Positions 1-11,000 of a stretch of 64,000 nt of DNA are shown in pieces; position 1 is the stretch's first letter; each line of letters opens with the position of its first letter. Origin of the DNA: Gemmatimonadota bacterium (GTDB lineage Bacteria > Gemmatimonadota > Gemmatimonadetes > Gemmatimonadales > Gemmatimonadaceae); NCBI GenBank assembly GCA_028287235.1, contig JAQBQB010000014.1:62001-126000 (forward strand), written 5' to 3'. The notes beneath the pieces are model-generated. The model was given only the letters and a program-made list of their open reading frames with translations. It searched no databases and had not been told where the DNA came from. Position numbers and translations under genes: made by a program.

Positions 1-2
1 CG

Positions 3-152
3 CTCGCGCCCGCGCACGAGCCCCTCGGCGACATGCTCGAGGCGCTCGGCCGGCCGGCGGAGGCGCGCGCGGAGTATCGTGCGACGCTGGTGAAGGAGCC
101 CAACCGGCGTCATGCGCTGTTGGGGCTTGGAGCTGTGAATAAGCTCGACTGA
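3..152 (+). CDS. C-terminal end of a TPR-like protein (truncated by window edge)
   Basis: The frame is open from the first bases and stops at TGA 150-152, giving 49 residues. It reads as one tetratricopeptide-like helix pair (MLEALGRPAEARAEYRATL, then KEPNRRHALLGLGAVNKLD), the usual ending of a TPR repeat protein. The start and any other domains lie outside the window. It converges on the kinase gene that ends at 183, leaving 30 bases between the two stops. The TPR assignment rests on helix pattern alone. Confidence 0.6.
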   Translation, partial: LAPAHEPLGDMLEALGRPAEARAEYRATLVKEPNRRHALLGLGAVNKLD

Positions 153-182
153 GAGCGCTTTCAGGGCCTTAATATGATCGCG

Positions 183-2822
183 CTACTTCGCCCGCAACTT
201 CCTCCGCGCTTCCTGCACCCAGTTCTTGACCACCACAATGCGCCAGTCGGACGGCGTGCGCGTCACCACCATGCGCGCCCCCGTGCCATCGACGTCCAGA
301 CGTGATCCTTCCCGACTGAGAGAATCGCGCACGACCGCCGTGATGGCGCCCCCGTTCCCGCCGGATTGCGCGATTTCCGCGACCAGCGGCTGACCGCCAT
401 CCGTATACACCAGCCGCGATCCGGTCGCCAACCACTGCGGTGCCGCACCACCGCTCGTGCTCACGCGAATTCTGCCCGCCGGAGACGCACACGGACGAAC
501 GTACACCTCCGCGCGCCCGCTCTCGTCCGATACGTACGCCAGCCACCGCCCGTCGGGCGAGGCGGATCCTGACGTCTCGTTGAATCGCGTCGCGACGACC
601 GGGTGCAGCGCGCGATCGCTTCCCGTCAGATCCACCGAATAGATGTCGGTGCTCGTGCTCGGCGGACGGCGCACGGCGACCACTAGCTCGCGGCCGCCGC
701 GCGCAAATGAAAACGGGCCAGCCCACAGCGTGTCGGGAACCTCGACGAGTAGCTCGGGGGGAGAGCTTCCGTCGGTCGGCGCCCACATGATGTTGGTGTG
801 CTGCGGCGTCGTATTGTGCGTGAACGCGATGCGCTTGCCGTCCGCGGACCACACAGGGTTCAAACCACCGTCGGTCGTGAATTTCGCCATCGTCTTTGCC
901 GCGATGTCCCAGATCCACACGTCGGCGGTTTGCACGATTCGGCCACCCATCGTGTTCCGTGCGATGGCCACGGCAACACGTTTCCCATCCGGCGACAGGT
1001 TCGCGTGACCAAACGTCGCACGCTCCGGGGCTTCGGCGATCGTTGCTCCGCGCTTGTCGACGAGCGCCAGTGCTCCGCGCGATTGGCCGCGCAGGTACGC
1101 GAGTGTCCCATCCTCCGCGAGCGAGATCTGCAGTGAGCCGGTGATGATCCACACCGCGCTGTCGAGCAGCACGACCGGCGGTCCGGTGACCGAACGTCGG
1201 CGCAGATCGAACGGATAGGCGAGTAACGACCCCTGATCCGTGCCGACCAGTACATGTCCGTCCATGATCCCGAACACTCGCGAGCCTGGAAGATTCAGCA
1301 CTGAGTATTGACCACCCTTCAATGTGGTGATGCCCACGCCATTGCCCGAATCGTTGTCGGATCGCTGGATCCAGAAGCCGATGGTGTTGTCATCGAGGAA
1401 ACTAGGGTCGCCGAAACTCTGCTCACCTTTCGCGGAATCGGGCGATACGAGCCGCACGTGTGTCCCCTTGTCGCCGATGCGCCAGAGCGAGCCGCCATCC
1501 GCAAGCACGACTTCGCCGCGCCGCGATAGCGCGTAACCCTGCCAATTGGTCGCCGGCGTCACTATCTCGGGGCTGCCCCCGTGCACCGGCACGCGCCGGA
1601 TGTCGGACACGGTTTTGTAATACAGCCAGCGACCGTCCGTCGAGAAAAGCGGTGCCACTCCACTGATCGCTTCCGGGCGCGCCCGCAGTGAATCGAGCGG
1701 CCGCACGAAAATCTCGGTAGCATTCGTTGCCTTGTTGCGCGCCAGGTATGCCAGCGCTCCGCCCTCCGGCGACAGTGCCACTGCGCGTTCGAGTGCGGTC
1801 GTCACCTGCTCGTTGGGCGGCAGATCCACCACGAACTGAACCGGCCTGGGATCGGGGCGCGATATCGCGCGCATCCACAGCCCCAGGACGGTGAGAGCCA
1901 ACGCGGACGCGGCGACGAGTCCAATGATCACCGCAGGCGGCGTCCGGCGGCGCGATGCGCTCATTCTCGTTGCGTAAGCCTGCCTCGGCGTCCCTCGTCC
2001 GTTCAGCGCGTCCGCGAACTGTCCCGCGGTCGCGAAGCGGTCAGCGGGAACCTTCTCGAGCGCACGAAGCACCGCATCGTCGACGTAATCCGGAACACTC
2101 GGACGCAGCATGGTGAGCGGCCGTGCCGGTTCGGTCATCAGCTTGGCGAATAGCGCCTGCGCGCTGTTGCCGGCGTGCGGCGGCTCGCCGGCGAGCATCT
2201 CGTACGTCACCGCGCCGAGCGAATAGATGTCAGAGCGCGCGTCGATGACGCGATCGCCCGTGGCCTGCTCGGGCGACATGTATTGCGGTGTGCCAAGCGA
2301 CAAGCCCGTCTGCGTGACACGCTGGCCGCCCGCTTTGGAAATCGCCAACGCGATGCCGAAGTCGGCGACGACGGGTTGGCCGTGCTGGAGAAGAATGTTC
2401 TCCGGTTTGAGATCGCGATGAATGACGCCGTGCGCGTGCGCATAGTCGAGCGCGCCGGCGATCGCGGTCGCGATGCGAATGCTCTCGTCAATCGAAAGCT
2501 CCCGCTCGCGATCGAGCCGATGTCGCAGGGTCTCGCCCTCGACATACGGCATGACGTAATACAGAAGTCCGTTCGCCTCGCCCGAATCGAAGAGCGGCAG
2601 AAGATTCGGGTGTTGCAGGTTCGCGGTAACGCGGATCTCGGTGAGGAAGCGGTCGGCACCGAGCACTGCGCCCAATTCGGGGTCGAGCACCTTCAGCGCG
2701 ACGTTGCGCTGATGCTTGAGATCGCGCGCGAGGTACACGGTGGCCATGCCGCCGCGGCCGATCTCGCGATCGATGGCGTAACGTGCTTCGAGCGCCGCAT
2801 TGAGCTGCCCCATGACATCCAT
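183..2822 (-). CDS. Receptor-type Ser/Thr protein kinase with TolB-like propeller (kinase 1)
   Basis: 879 residues. An N-terminal cytoplasmic Hanks kinase domain (about 15-275) has the glycine loop IGRGGMATV (21-29), VALK lysine 44, HRDLKPEN with catalytic Asp137, DFG at 154-156 and the activation segment GTPQYMSPEQ. One membrane helix follows (about 296-316). The remaining 550 residues are repeated WD40/TolB-like blades of the type SPDGRWLAYVSDES, expected outside the membrane as a sensor. The ATG at 2822 places the N-terminus in register with its paralogues; a second ATG lies at 2813. It is the last gene of the minus-strand kinase run, 80 bases after its neighbour. All catalytic residues are present, so it should be active; the ligand and phosphorylation targets are unknown. 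Confidence 0.93.
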   Translation of the reverse strand: MDVMGQLNAALEARYAIDREIGRGGMATVYLARDLKHQRNVALKVLDPELGAVLGADRFLTEIRVTANLQHPNLLPLFDSGEANGLLYYVMPYVEGETLRHRLDRERELSIDESIRIATAIAGALDYAHAHGVIHRDLKPENILLQHGQPVVADFGIALAISKAGGQRVTQTGLSLGTPQYMSPEQATGDRVIDARSDIYSLGAVTYEMLAGEPPHAGNSAQALFAKLMTEPARPLTMLRPSVPDYVDDAVLRALEKVPADRFATAGQFADALNGRGTPRQAYATRMSASRRRTPPAVIIGLVAASALALTVLGLWMRAISRPDPRPVQFVVDLPPNEQVTTALERAVALSPEGGALAYLARNKATNATEIFVRPLDSLRARPEAISGVAPLFSTDGRWLYYKTVSDIRRVPVHGGSPEIVTPATNWQGYALSRRGEVVLADGGSLWRIGDKGTHVRLVSPDSAKGEQSFGDPSFLDDNTIGFWIQRSDNDSGNGVGITTLKGGQYSVLNLPGSRVFGIMDGHVLVGTDQGSLLAYPFDLRRRSVTGPPVVLLDSAVWIITGSLQISLAEDGTLAYLRGQSRGALALVDKRGATIAEAPERATFGHANLSPDGKRVAVAIARNTMGGRIVQTADVWIWDIAAKTMAKFTTDGGLNPVWSADGKRIAFTHNTTPQHTNIMWAPTDGSSPPELLVEVPDTLWAGPFSFARGGRELVVAVRRPPSTSTDIYSVDLTGSDRALHPVVATRFNETSGSASPDGRWLAYVSDESGRAEVYVRPCASPAGRIRVSTSGGAAPQWLATGSRLVYTDGGQPLVAEIAQSGGNGGAITAVVRDSLSREGSRLDVDGTGARMVVTRTPSDWRIVVVKNWVQEARRKLRAK

Positions 2823-2902
2823 CGACTATCCCCGGCCTTTTTCGAGTCTGGCGATACGTTTCGTCACGTCTGCCACCTGGACCCGTACGACCATAGAGCG
2901 GC

Positions 2903-5533
2903 TCAACGCTCGGCCAGTTTCGCGCGCATCTTCGCCCACCAGTTCGTGACCACGACGATGTCGGCGTCCGCGCTCGCATTTCTCACGACTGCGAATCGTC
3001 CGTCGGAGGCGATGTCGTAGTTCTGATGCAGATCCTGTCGAACGAGCCGCGGGTTGAACAGTGAATCCCGTTTGCCGGCGGCGGGGAGGCCGTCAACCGT
3101 GCTGAGTTCCACGCGGCGGAACGAGCCGGAGATATCGAGATAGACAACGTGGCCATCGCGCGTCCAGCGCGGCATGCTGCCGCCGCCTTTGGAAAGCATG
3201 GCGGCTGCGCCCGCCGCATTCAGGGGACGCACGTAGATCTCTGGTCTGCCCGACTCGTCGGACATGTAAGCCAGCCAGCGGCCGTCGGGAGAAACAGCGG
3301 GTTGATGTTCATCCGCCGGCGTGGCGGCCAGCGGCGTTGGCTGTGAACGGCCGGCATCGAGCGCTACGAGCATGATATCGCGTTTCGCCTGCGCGTTGGC
3401 ACTGGTAACGATCACCAGGGATTTCCCATTCGGGGTGAAGACAGCCTCGCGTATGGTGCTGCCGGGCGGCGCAGCGACCAGCAGAGAATCCATGGAACTG
3501 CCATCCGCGGGCACGACTGCTACCGGTTGTGCTGCTGTCCGCGTATTGATGAACGCAATGCGTTTGCCGTCCGGACTCCACGTCGGCCTCGATGCAGGCA
3601 CGTTCGTCGCAAGCCGCGCCGTCGTCCCCGCCTTGGGATCGTGGATCCAGATACCCGGCATGGCCGAACCTGGCACCGGTGCGTTGAACGCGAGCCGCTG
3701 GCCGCTTGGAGACCAGACAGGATACGAAACATTGGTCACGTCGTTCACCGTCATCACGTCTTCGCCGCGCGAACCAAGCAGCGAGAGCAATCGGCGACTC
3801 GAGCCATGGACATACGCCAGATCGCCCCGAGCGCTCATCGCAACGAGAAACGCGCTGGCAACCTGCGTGCTGTCGAGGAGCGGGCGCGCTTCGCCGTTTG
3901 GTTTTCGCCGGCCCAGATCGAAGCGAACGGCGGCCACTCCGTTTCGATCACTGTACAGGAGCCACCCATCCCGAAAGCCGACGGCGCGTCCGAGGACGGA
4001 TGTGACGACGCGGTTCGATCCGTCGAGCGAGACGAATCCCAATCGGTTGGTTCCCCGTCCTGTGGCCGTTTCACTGGCCACGAACGCGATCGTCTTGCCA
4101 TCCGGCATGCCGAACGGCGTGTTGATGTCGGCCTCCTTTGCCGCGCGATCCGCCACCGTGACCAGTCGTCTCGCGCGGGTCACGACGTCGATGCTCCACA
4201 GCGTATCCGACACCTCGTACACGATGGTGTGCGCGTTCGCCCACGTGATGCCGTTGTACGAACCGATGGTCGCCAGCTCGACAGGCGGAGTTCCATCGAC
4301 GCCGACGAGGAAAATCTTCTCCGATTTGTAGTACGCGAGCCGGCTGCCGTCCGGCGAATAGGTGATGTCTGCAGCTTCGTCGGTTCCCGCCAGCGCCTGC
4401 GCGCGATCGGTGTCGAGCCTGCGAACGATGATCACCCGCTGCCCCTGGCCAGCACCGATATAGGCGACGGCATCCCCATCAGGCGAGAAGGCCAGACTCT
4501 GCGCGAACGTGCTCACAGACGATTCGATTCCCGGTAGGGCAAGCCGGAACTCCACCGATCGTTCGACTGGTGCAGGACGAAGCGCAACAACACCCAACAC
4601 CCCCACGGCTGCTGCGATGATGGCCGCCCCCGCGACCAGTGCGGGCGATATCCGGCGGCCGCTCGACGCGCCGTGCACCCGAGCCGTGCTCGGCAACGCG
4701 CTGGTCTTCCCGGAGAGCGCGTCCGCGAAATCCTTTGCCGTCGCAAAGCGATCGGCCGGCAATTTCTCGAGCGCACAGCGTACCGCGGCCTCCACGTGTG
4801 GAGGCACAGAGCGCCTTAGCGCCGCGATTGGCCGCGGATCTTCGGTCATCAGCTTTGCGATGATGGCCTGTGAAGAGCTGCCGGAGTGCGGCGGCTCCCC
4901 GGCAAGCATTTCGTACGTCAACGCGCCGAGCGAGTAGATGTCAGTGCGACCGTCGATGTTGCGATCGCCCGTGGCCTGCTCGGGACTCATGTACTGTGGC
5001 GTGCCGAGCGAGAGCCCCGTCTGCGTCACTCGCGCGCCGCCGGCGTTCGAGACGGCCAACGCAATTCCGAAATCGGCAACGAGCGGCTGCCCGTCGTGCA
5101 GCAGAATGTTCTCGGGCTTGAGATCGCGATGGATGACGCCATGGCGATGGGCGTAGTCCAGCGCGCCGGCGATTGCCGTCGCGATGTGCACTGCATTATC
5201 GATCGGAAGCTGCTTTTCGCGATCGAGCCGAGCGCGGAGTGACTCGCCTTCGATATACGGCATGACGTAGAACAGCAGTCCATTCGCTTCCCCGGAGTCA
5301 AAGAGCGGAAGCAGGTTGGGATGCTGCAGGTTCGCCGTGACGCGAATCTCGCTGAGAAAGCGCTCGGCGCCGAGGACAGCGCCGAGCTCGGGGCTGAGGA
5401 CTTTGAGCGCGACCGGCCGCGTGTGGCGGACGTCGCGCGCGAGGTAGACGGTCGCCATGCCGCCGCGGCCGATTTCGCGATCGATGGTATAGCGGCCAGC
5501 GAGAGCGGCGGTGAGGCGGGAGATGTCGTCCAT
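2903..5533 (-). CDS. Receptor-type Ser/Thr protein kinase with TolB-like propeller (kinase 2)
   Basis: 876 residues from the ATG at 5533. Kinase domain about 15-275 with IGRGGMATV, Lys44, HRDLKPEN (Asp137), DFG (Asp154) and GTPQYMSPEQ; membrane helix about 296-318; then TolB/WD40-like blades to the C-terminus. The frame also allows a GTG start at 5557, which would overlap the upstream kinase stop as GTGA and add eight residues (MIETVSLR). I prefer the ATG because MDDISRLTAALAGRY aligns with the starts of the other kinases, but the GTG cannot be excluded. The C-terminus (TNWWAKMRAKLAER) carries the Asn-Trp/basic tail shared by this kinase type. Same operon direction as both neighbours. Confidence 0.92.
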   Translation of the reverse strand: MDDISRLTAALAGRYTIDREIGRGGMATVYLARDVRHTRPVALKVLSPELGAVLGAERFLSEIRVTANLQHPNLLPLFDSGEANGLLFYVMPYIEGESLRARLDREKQLPIDNAVHIATAIAGALDYAHRHGVIHRDLKPENILLHDGQPLVADFGIALAVSNAGGARVTQTGLSLGTPQYMSPEQATGDRNIDGRTDIYSLGALTYEMLAGEPPHSGSSSQAIIAKLMTEDPRPIAALRRSVPPHVEAAVRCALEKLPADRFATAKDFADALSGKTSALPSTARVHGASSGRRISPALVAGAAIIAAAVGVLGVVALRPAPVERSVEFRLALPGIESSVSTFAQSLAFSPDGDAVAYIGAGQGQRVIIVRRLDTDRAQALAGTDEAADITYSPDGSRLAYYKSEKIFLVGVDGTPPVELATIGSYNGITWANAHTIVYEVSDTLWSIDVVTRARRLVTVADRAAKEADINTPFGMPDGKTIAFVASETATGRGTNRLGFVSLDGSNRVVTSVLGRAVGFRDGWLLYSDRNGVAAVRFDLGRRKPNGEARPLLDSTQVASAFLVAMSARGDLAYVHGSSRRLLSLLGSRGEDVMTVNDVTNVSYPVWSPSGQRLAFNAPVPGSAMPGIWIHDPKAGTTARLATNVPASRPTWSPDGKRIAFINTRTAAQPVAVVPADGSSMDSLLVAAPPGSTIREAVFTPNGKSLVIVTSANAQAKRDIMLVALDAGRSQPTPLAATPADEHQPAVSPDGRWLAYMSDESGRPEIYVRPLNAAGAAAMLSKGGGSMPRWTRDGHVVYLDISGSFRRVELSTVDGLPAAGKRDSLFNPRLVRQDLHQNYDIASDGRFAVVRNASADADIVVVTNWWAKMRAKLAER

Positions 5534-5553
5534 GCGCAAGGATACGGTTTCGA

Positions 5554-8049
5554 TCACCGATGCGCGATGGCCCGCCGCGCTTCGCTCAGCCAGTTCAACG
5601 TCATCGTCAATCGCTCGTCGACGCCTACGGAGCGCACGACGAGCAGCCGGTCGTCGGGGGCAATGTCATAGTCGGTATATCCCCGGGCGAAGTTGCCGGC
5701 GAACAGCGGCGCGCGCGAAACGACACTCAGGTCTTTGCCCGGTGCGAGCTCGGCGCTCATGAACCGCTGCCCCTCACGATAGACGATGCGCCGGCCGTCG
5801 CGGGTCCACATTGGCTCGTCCCCGCCATTTGCCGACACCTGAACCACGCCGCCGGGAGTCGGGAACGCCTGCACGTACACGTCCGTCCGACCGTCGCCCG
5901 ACAATGCGTACGTCACGCGGCGCCCGTCTGGTGAGAGTCGAGCTCCGATAGCACCTGGCGTGCCGGCGATGACAACCGTACCGGCAGGAACGTCCGGCTT
6001 TTCCTGGTCGCTGAGGTCAGCGGCGCGCGACACGGAGTGCTTCCGTCGAGTCGAGTCGCCGAACAAGAACGTCACCCGGTGTCCGTCGCGCGTCCAGTCA
6101 GGACGCAGACCGTTACCTGTCGACAGGCGGGTCGACACGGCCGAGGCGAGATCGATCAGCCAGACGTTCGAGCTTGGGTCTTCGTGATAACGTCCGATTG
6201 CGACGGCGATACGTCTTCCATCAGGCGAGATGCGCGGTGTGCCGAAGAAACTTTGCGGCCCCACCGGGAGCTCGGACACGACGCCGTGCTGATCGACCCA
6301 TGCGAGCTGTTCGAGCGACATGCCGCGTATGGTGAGCAGCGTGCCGTTCGCGGAGAGCGCGGCCGCGAAGTGCGAGGCGGCATCGACCAGCGGTACTGCA
6401 TCACCCGTCAGGCTTCGACGTGCCAGGTCGACCGGTACCGCCATGATCACGCCGTCGGCGCGCGAATACAGCACGTGCCCATCGACGAACCCCAACGGCA
6501 GCGCCGCGAGGAGCTTCGTGACGGTGAACTCGCCCGATTCCAGCGACCCGATGGCGAGGTAGTCGTCCTCGGTGCCTCCCGGCCCCGCGTTGATGAACAC
6601 GATCGTGCGCCTGTCGTCCAGTACGCGCGGCCGGACATGCACCTGCCCGTGCGCGCTGTCCGAGTGGGTGACGACGCGTCGAGACGTGCCGGCCGATGCG
6701 ATTCGCGACAATCCAGGGCGAATCCCATAACGCGTGAAGATGATATCGCCAGCCGGCGACCAATCGATGTAGTTCCTCGCGACACTGTCCGCGACGACGG
6801 TCGATGGGCCACCGAGACTCGGAATCTTGAGCAACTGGTTTCCAACGATGAAAGCGATCCACCGGCCGTCGGGTGAAAACCGCGGGAAATTCGCCCCGGC
6901 CGTATTCGCCATCACATGTGGAACGAGGTCTCCGAGCGGCCTCACGTACAGTCGCGATTGGCCGGCGCTGTCGGCGACGTACACCAGTTGCTGCCCGTCG
7001 CGCGAAATGTCGACTCCTGCGCGCGTATCCATGGTGAGCCGTTCGCCGTCGGGGACGTCGACGCTGAGCCGTGCGACCTGCTCGCCCGCGGCGTCGCCGC
7101 TACGCCGCAGCGACCAGAGCGCGACACCAACGCCAATGATCGCGAGCGCCCAGGGAACCGCCACGGCGGCTGCCGGCGCGCGTCGCGGCTTCGGGGCAGC
7201 TGGCCGTTCTTGCGGGACGCGCGTGTTGCTCAGCTCATCGCTGAAGTCCTTCGCTGTCGCAAAGCGATCCGCCGGCAGTTTGGCGAGCGCACGCATCACC
7301 GCCGCCTCGACGTTTGCCGGTACCGTATCGCGCACGATGCGGGGCGACATCGGCCGCTCGGTCATCACCTTGGCGACGATCGCCTGCACGCTGGCGCCGG
7401 AGAACGGCGGCTCCCCGGTGAGCATTTCATACAACACGGCGCCGATCGCGTACACGTCGGCCCGCCCATCGATCTGCCGCTCGCCCATCGCCTGCTCGGG
7501 CGACATGTATTGCGGTGTGCCGAGCGACAGGCCCGTTTGCGTCATCCGTTGTCCGCCGGCGCTCTGCACCGCGAGCGCGATCCCGAAATCAGCGACCAGC
7601 GCACTGCCATCATGCAGGAGGATGTTCTCCGGCTTGATGTCGCGGTGGACGACGCCGTGACGATGCGCGTAGTCGAGCGCCGACAGCACCTCGCGCGAGA
7701 TGCGCAATGCGTCGTCGATCGGCAGCACGTTCTCGCGCTCGAGCCGCGCGCGCAGCGTCTCGCCGGCGACGAACGGCATGACGTAGAAGAGATAGCCGTC
7801 CGCTTCGCCGGAGTCGTGCAGCGGCAGGATGTGCGGATGTTGCAGATTCGCCGTCGTGCGGATCTCGGCGAGAAAGCGCTCGGCACCGAGTGCGGCAGCG
7901 AGATCCGGGTGCAGGACCTTGAGCGCGACCTTGCGCTCATGCTTGAGATCGCGCGCGAGGTAGACGGTGGCCATGCCGCCGCGGCCGATCTCGCGATCGA
8001 TTTCGTAGCGGCCGGCAAGGGACGACTTGAGCTGGTCTATCGGTGTCAT
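5554..8049 (-). CDS. Receptor-type Ser/Thr protein kinase with TolB-like propeller (kinase 3)
   Basis: 831 residues from ATG 8049. The start is fixed by an ATGA overlap with the stop of the upstream TPR kinase and by the family N-terminus MTPIDQLKSSLAGRYEIDRE. Kinase domain about 15-275: IGRGGMATV, Lys44, HRDIKPEN (Asp137), DFG (Asp154), GTPQYMSPEQ. A membrane helix (about 300-318, AVPWALAIIGVGVALW) precedes the TolB-like propeller. It uses HRDI where the other four propeller kinases use HRDL, and differs more through the kinase domain, so it is the more divergent member. The frame is open about 80 bases further upstream, but that stretch lies inside the neighbour's coding region and is not likely used. 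Confidence 0.92.
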   Translation of the reverse strand: MTPIDQLKSSLAGRYEIDREIGRGGMATVYLARDLKHERKVALKVLHPDLAAALGAERFLAEIRTTANLQHPHILPLHDSGEADGYLFYVMPFVAGETLRARLERENVLPIDDALRISREVLSALDYAHRHGVVHRDIKPENILLHDGSALVADFGIALAVQSAGGQRMTQTGLSLGTPQYMSPEQAMGERQIDGRADVYAIGAVLYEMLTGEPPFSGASVQAIVAKVMTERPMSPRIVRDTVPANVEAAVMRALAKLPADRFATAKDFSDELSNTRVPQERPAAPKPRRAPAAAVAVPWALAIIGVGVALWSLRRSGDAAGEQVARLSVDVPDGERLTMDTRAGVDISRDGQQLVYVADSAGQSRLYVRPLGDLVPHVMANTAGANFPRFSPDGRWIAFIVGNQLLKIPSLGGPSTVVADSVARNYIDWSPAGDIIFTRYGIRPGLSRIASAGTSRRVVTHSDSAHGQVHVRPRVLDDRRTIVFINAGPGGTEDDYLAIGSLESGEFTVTKLLAALPLGFVDGHVLYSRADGVIMAVPVDLARRSLTGDAVPLVDAASHFAAALSANGTLLTIRGMSLEQLAWVDQHGVVSELPVGPQSFFGTPRISPDGRRIAVAIGRYHEDPSSNVWLIDLASAVSTRLSTGNGLRPDWTRDGHRVTFLFGDSTRRKHSVSRAADLSDQEKPDVPAGTVVIAGTPGAIGARLSPDGRRVTYALSGDGRTDVYVQAFPTPGGVVQVSANGGDEPMWTRDGRRIVYREGQRFMSAELAPGKDLSVVSRAPLFAGNFARGYTDYDIAPDDRLLVVRSVGVDERLTMTLNWLSEARRAIAHR

Positions 8050-11000
8050 CCGGTTTTCACCCGCAGGCGATCGATGTGTCGCCGCAGCTCTGACACCCTC
8101 GGCTGCAAGTCGGCGTCGGCGTTCTTCCAAAGATCCATCAGACGTGTATACGCGTCGATCGCCTTCGCGCGGTTGCCCTTCGCTTCGTACAACGTGCCGA
8201 CCTTCTCCAGGATGAACGCGAGATGCTCGGCGTCATCGTGCACCAGGCGGTCCTCATCGGTGACCGTCAGATACTGCTCGAAGCTGCTGATCGCATCGTC
8301 GGTGCGGCCCGCACCGGCCTGAATCAGGCCGCGCCAGAAGTATTTCTGAGCCGCTCTGAACGCTCTCGCTCTGGAGTCAGCCTCGGAAGTTGCCGCATCC
8401 GCCTCGCGCAGGGCATCGTCCCATCGCTGTTCTCCTAACGCGACGGACGCGAGGGCCACCTCCCGATCGTGGTGTTGGCGATGGCGGACGAGGGTATCCT
8501 TCACTTCGGCGTCATAGCGCGTCAGCCATCGCCGCGCCTCATTGACGTTTCCAACAAGTGCGTAGTCGCGCGCCGCTGTCAGGTACGGGCGATCGGCGAG
8601 GGCGAGGCGCTCGATGGGGTTGACGCGGAGCGCGTTTGTCAGGCGTCGCTCGGCTGCCCGCGTATCACCACGATACCACACGTCCTCCATCGCGACGGTG
8701 AGCGAATCGGCGAGAGGAATCCGGTCGATCTGGAGGCGCGCCTGCACGGCCCGCAACTGCTCATCCGCGCGATGAGCGTCAGCGATGCGCCCATGCAAGC
8801 GGTCCAGCGCAACGAGCGCTTCCCATCCGAATTCAGCCACATCAGGTCGTCGCGCTCGGGAGGCCGCGCGCGCCGCCAACGCCGCGGAATCGACGCTGCC
8901 GCGTGCATACGCGCCCGCGATGTCAAGACGGAGCGCAAGGTCGTTGTCCCCTTTCGCTAACGCTCGGTAGGTGCGTAGCGCCGAGTCGGCCGCAACCCAG
9001 CGCTGTTCATCCAACAAGGCAGACGCAAGATTGACGTATGCGATCGGACGCGTCGGCCCTAATGCAACCGCGCGCCTGAACACGGATTCCGCCTGAGCAT
9101 AGCGGGCGTCTGTTTTGAAATTGATGCCGAGAGTGACCAACGCACCGGGCTCACCAGGCTGGAGGACGACAGCGGATTCCGCGGCGGCCAGTGCGCGTGT
9201 CTGGTCGAATCCACTTCCAATGCGAAAATACGCGGCCTCGATCCGCAGTCGCTCTCGGTCCGACACCCGATCGCGCAGCGAAAATGCACGCGCCACCAGC
9301 GAGTCCTGAAGCCGGGGATTTGCGCGCATGTTGCGCAGCACGGCGGCGTACGCGGCATAGGCCCGCCCGAACGTCGAGTCCAGCTCCACGGCACGTTTGA
9401 TGTGCGACATCGCCGAGCTGTAATCGAGGACGGAATTCGCCTCGATCGCGGCGGTATACTCACGCAACGCGGCGAGGGACGATGTCGTGGCGCGTTGGAG
9501 CGGCGGCGCCGCACGAACCAGCTTGAGCGACTCGCCCATCTTGCCGCGCAGCGTACGCGTTGCACGATCGATCGCCGGAATGAGCCCGTTGCCGTCCGGC
9601 GCCGATTCCTGCACGCTCGCCAGCGCGTCCCCAGTCGCGGCGTCGAGAAGTTTGACCGTGAGCACATACGAGCCCCCAATCGGTGCGACATCACCTGAGA
9701 CCACGACGGGAATGGCTTCTCGCTGCGCAACCTCTCGCGCGATGTCGGCGGTCAGTCGCGTCTGCGAGGGGCGGCGCATGCGCTCGAGCGCGTCTGCCAC
9801 CGTGCTCGCCGGCACGACTTGAATGACTCGGGATTCGCTGAGCGTCGTCCGCACCGCCTCCGCGACCACGCGTCCCAGCGTGGAATCAGAGCCCGGAACC
9901 GCAAACTCGGCGACGAGCACGTTTGCGCTCCGGCCGAGTTTCCCGGCGGCAAGCAGCGACCCTACGGGACCGATGCCGAGCGCACGGAGCGCCATGAACG
10001 CGGCGACGATGGCGGCGAACACCCCCAGCGCCGACGCCGACCATCGGATCGTTCGCACCCACGGGAGCTGACGCTTCCACGTGACGACGATGATCGGCAG
10101 CAGGAGTGCCACCACAACGAGCGCGCCCGGAAATACCCAGTCGGGGAGACCAAGTGCAAGCATCGCGGCGCGCGCCAGGATGGCGACGACAATCGCGCCG
10201 CCGGCCCACGCGCCAAGCGCCGCAACGAACGAGATGGGTTTCGTCATCACTGCCGACGCCGCGGCCGTGCTTCGCTCGAGTGCGTCGAGCACCTCCGTCG
10301 CATCGTTGGGGCGGAGCGCAGGATCTTTCTCGAGACAACAGGCAAGGAGGTGTGAGAGTGCGCGCGGTGTTTCAGGGCGCAAGGTCTCAACAGGTACGGG
10401 TCGCTCGGTGACGTGAGCGAGGAGCAGCTTGTGCGGCGCCAAGCCATTGAAGGGTGGCTTCCCCGCGAGTAGCTCGTAACCCAGACATCCGAACGAATAA
10501 AGATCCGCGCGATGGTCCGTCGCGGGATCGCCGGCGGCCTGCTCGGGCGACATGTAGGCCGGCGTGCCGATCGACGTGCCAAGCTGCGTAAGTGTCGCAC
10601 CGCCGCCATTGGTTCGCGATGCACTCAGGGCCTTGGCAATACCAAAATCAGTGACGACCGCCGCCCCACCCGACAGCAGCACATTGTCAGGCTTGATGTC
10701 GCGGTGGACCACACCTCGCTGATGCGCGTACGCCAGTGCGCGCGCGACATCGCGCAAGATTGAAATGGCTTCAGCGATCTCCAACGGGCCGTGCTCGAGC
10801 CGGCGCCGCAGCGATTCGCCGTCGACAAAGGGCATCGTGTAATACGGCAAATGCGCCGCCACGCCGGCCGTGAGAACGGGGACGATGTTCGCCTGCTGAA
10901 GCGCTGCGGCGAGTCCGATCTCGCGCTCGAAGCGGTCCGCCGACAATCCTTCCGCGAGCTCGGGGGCCAGCACCTTGATGACGACCCGCCGGCGGAAGCG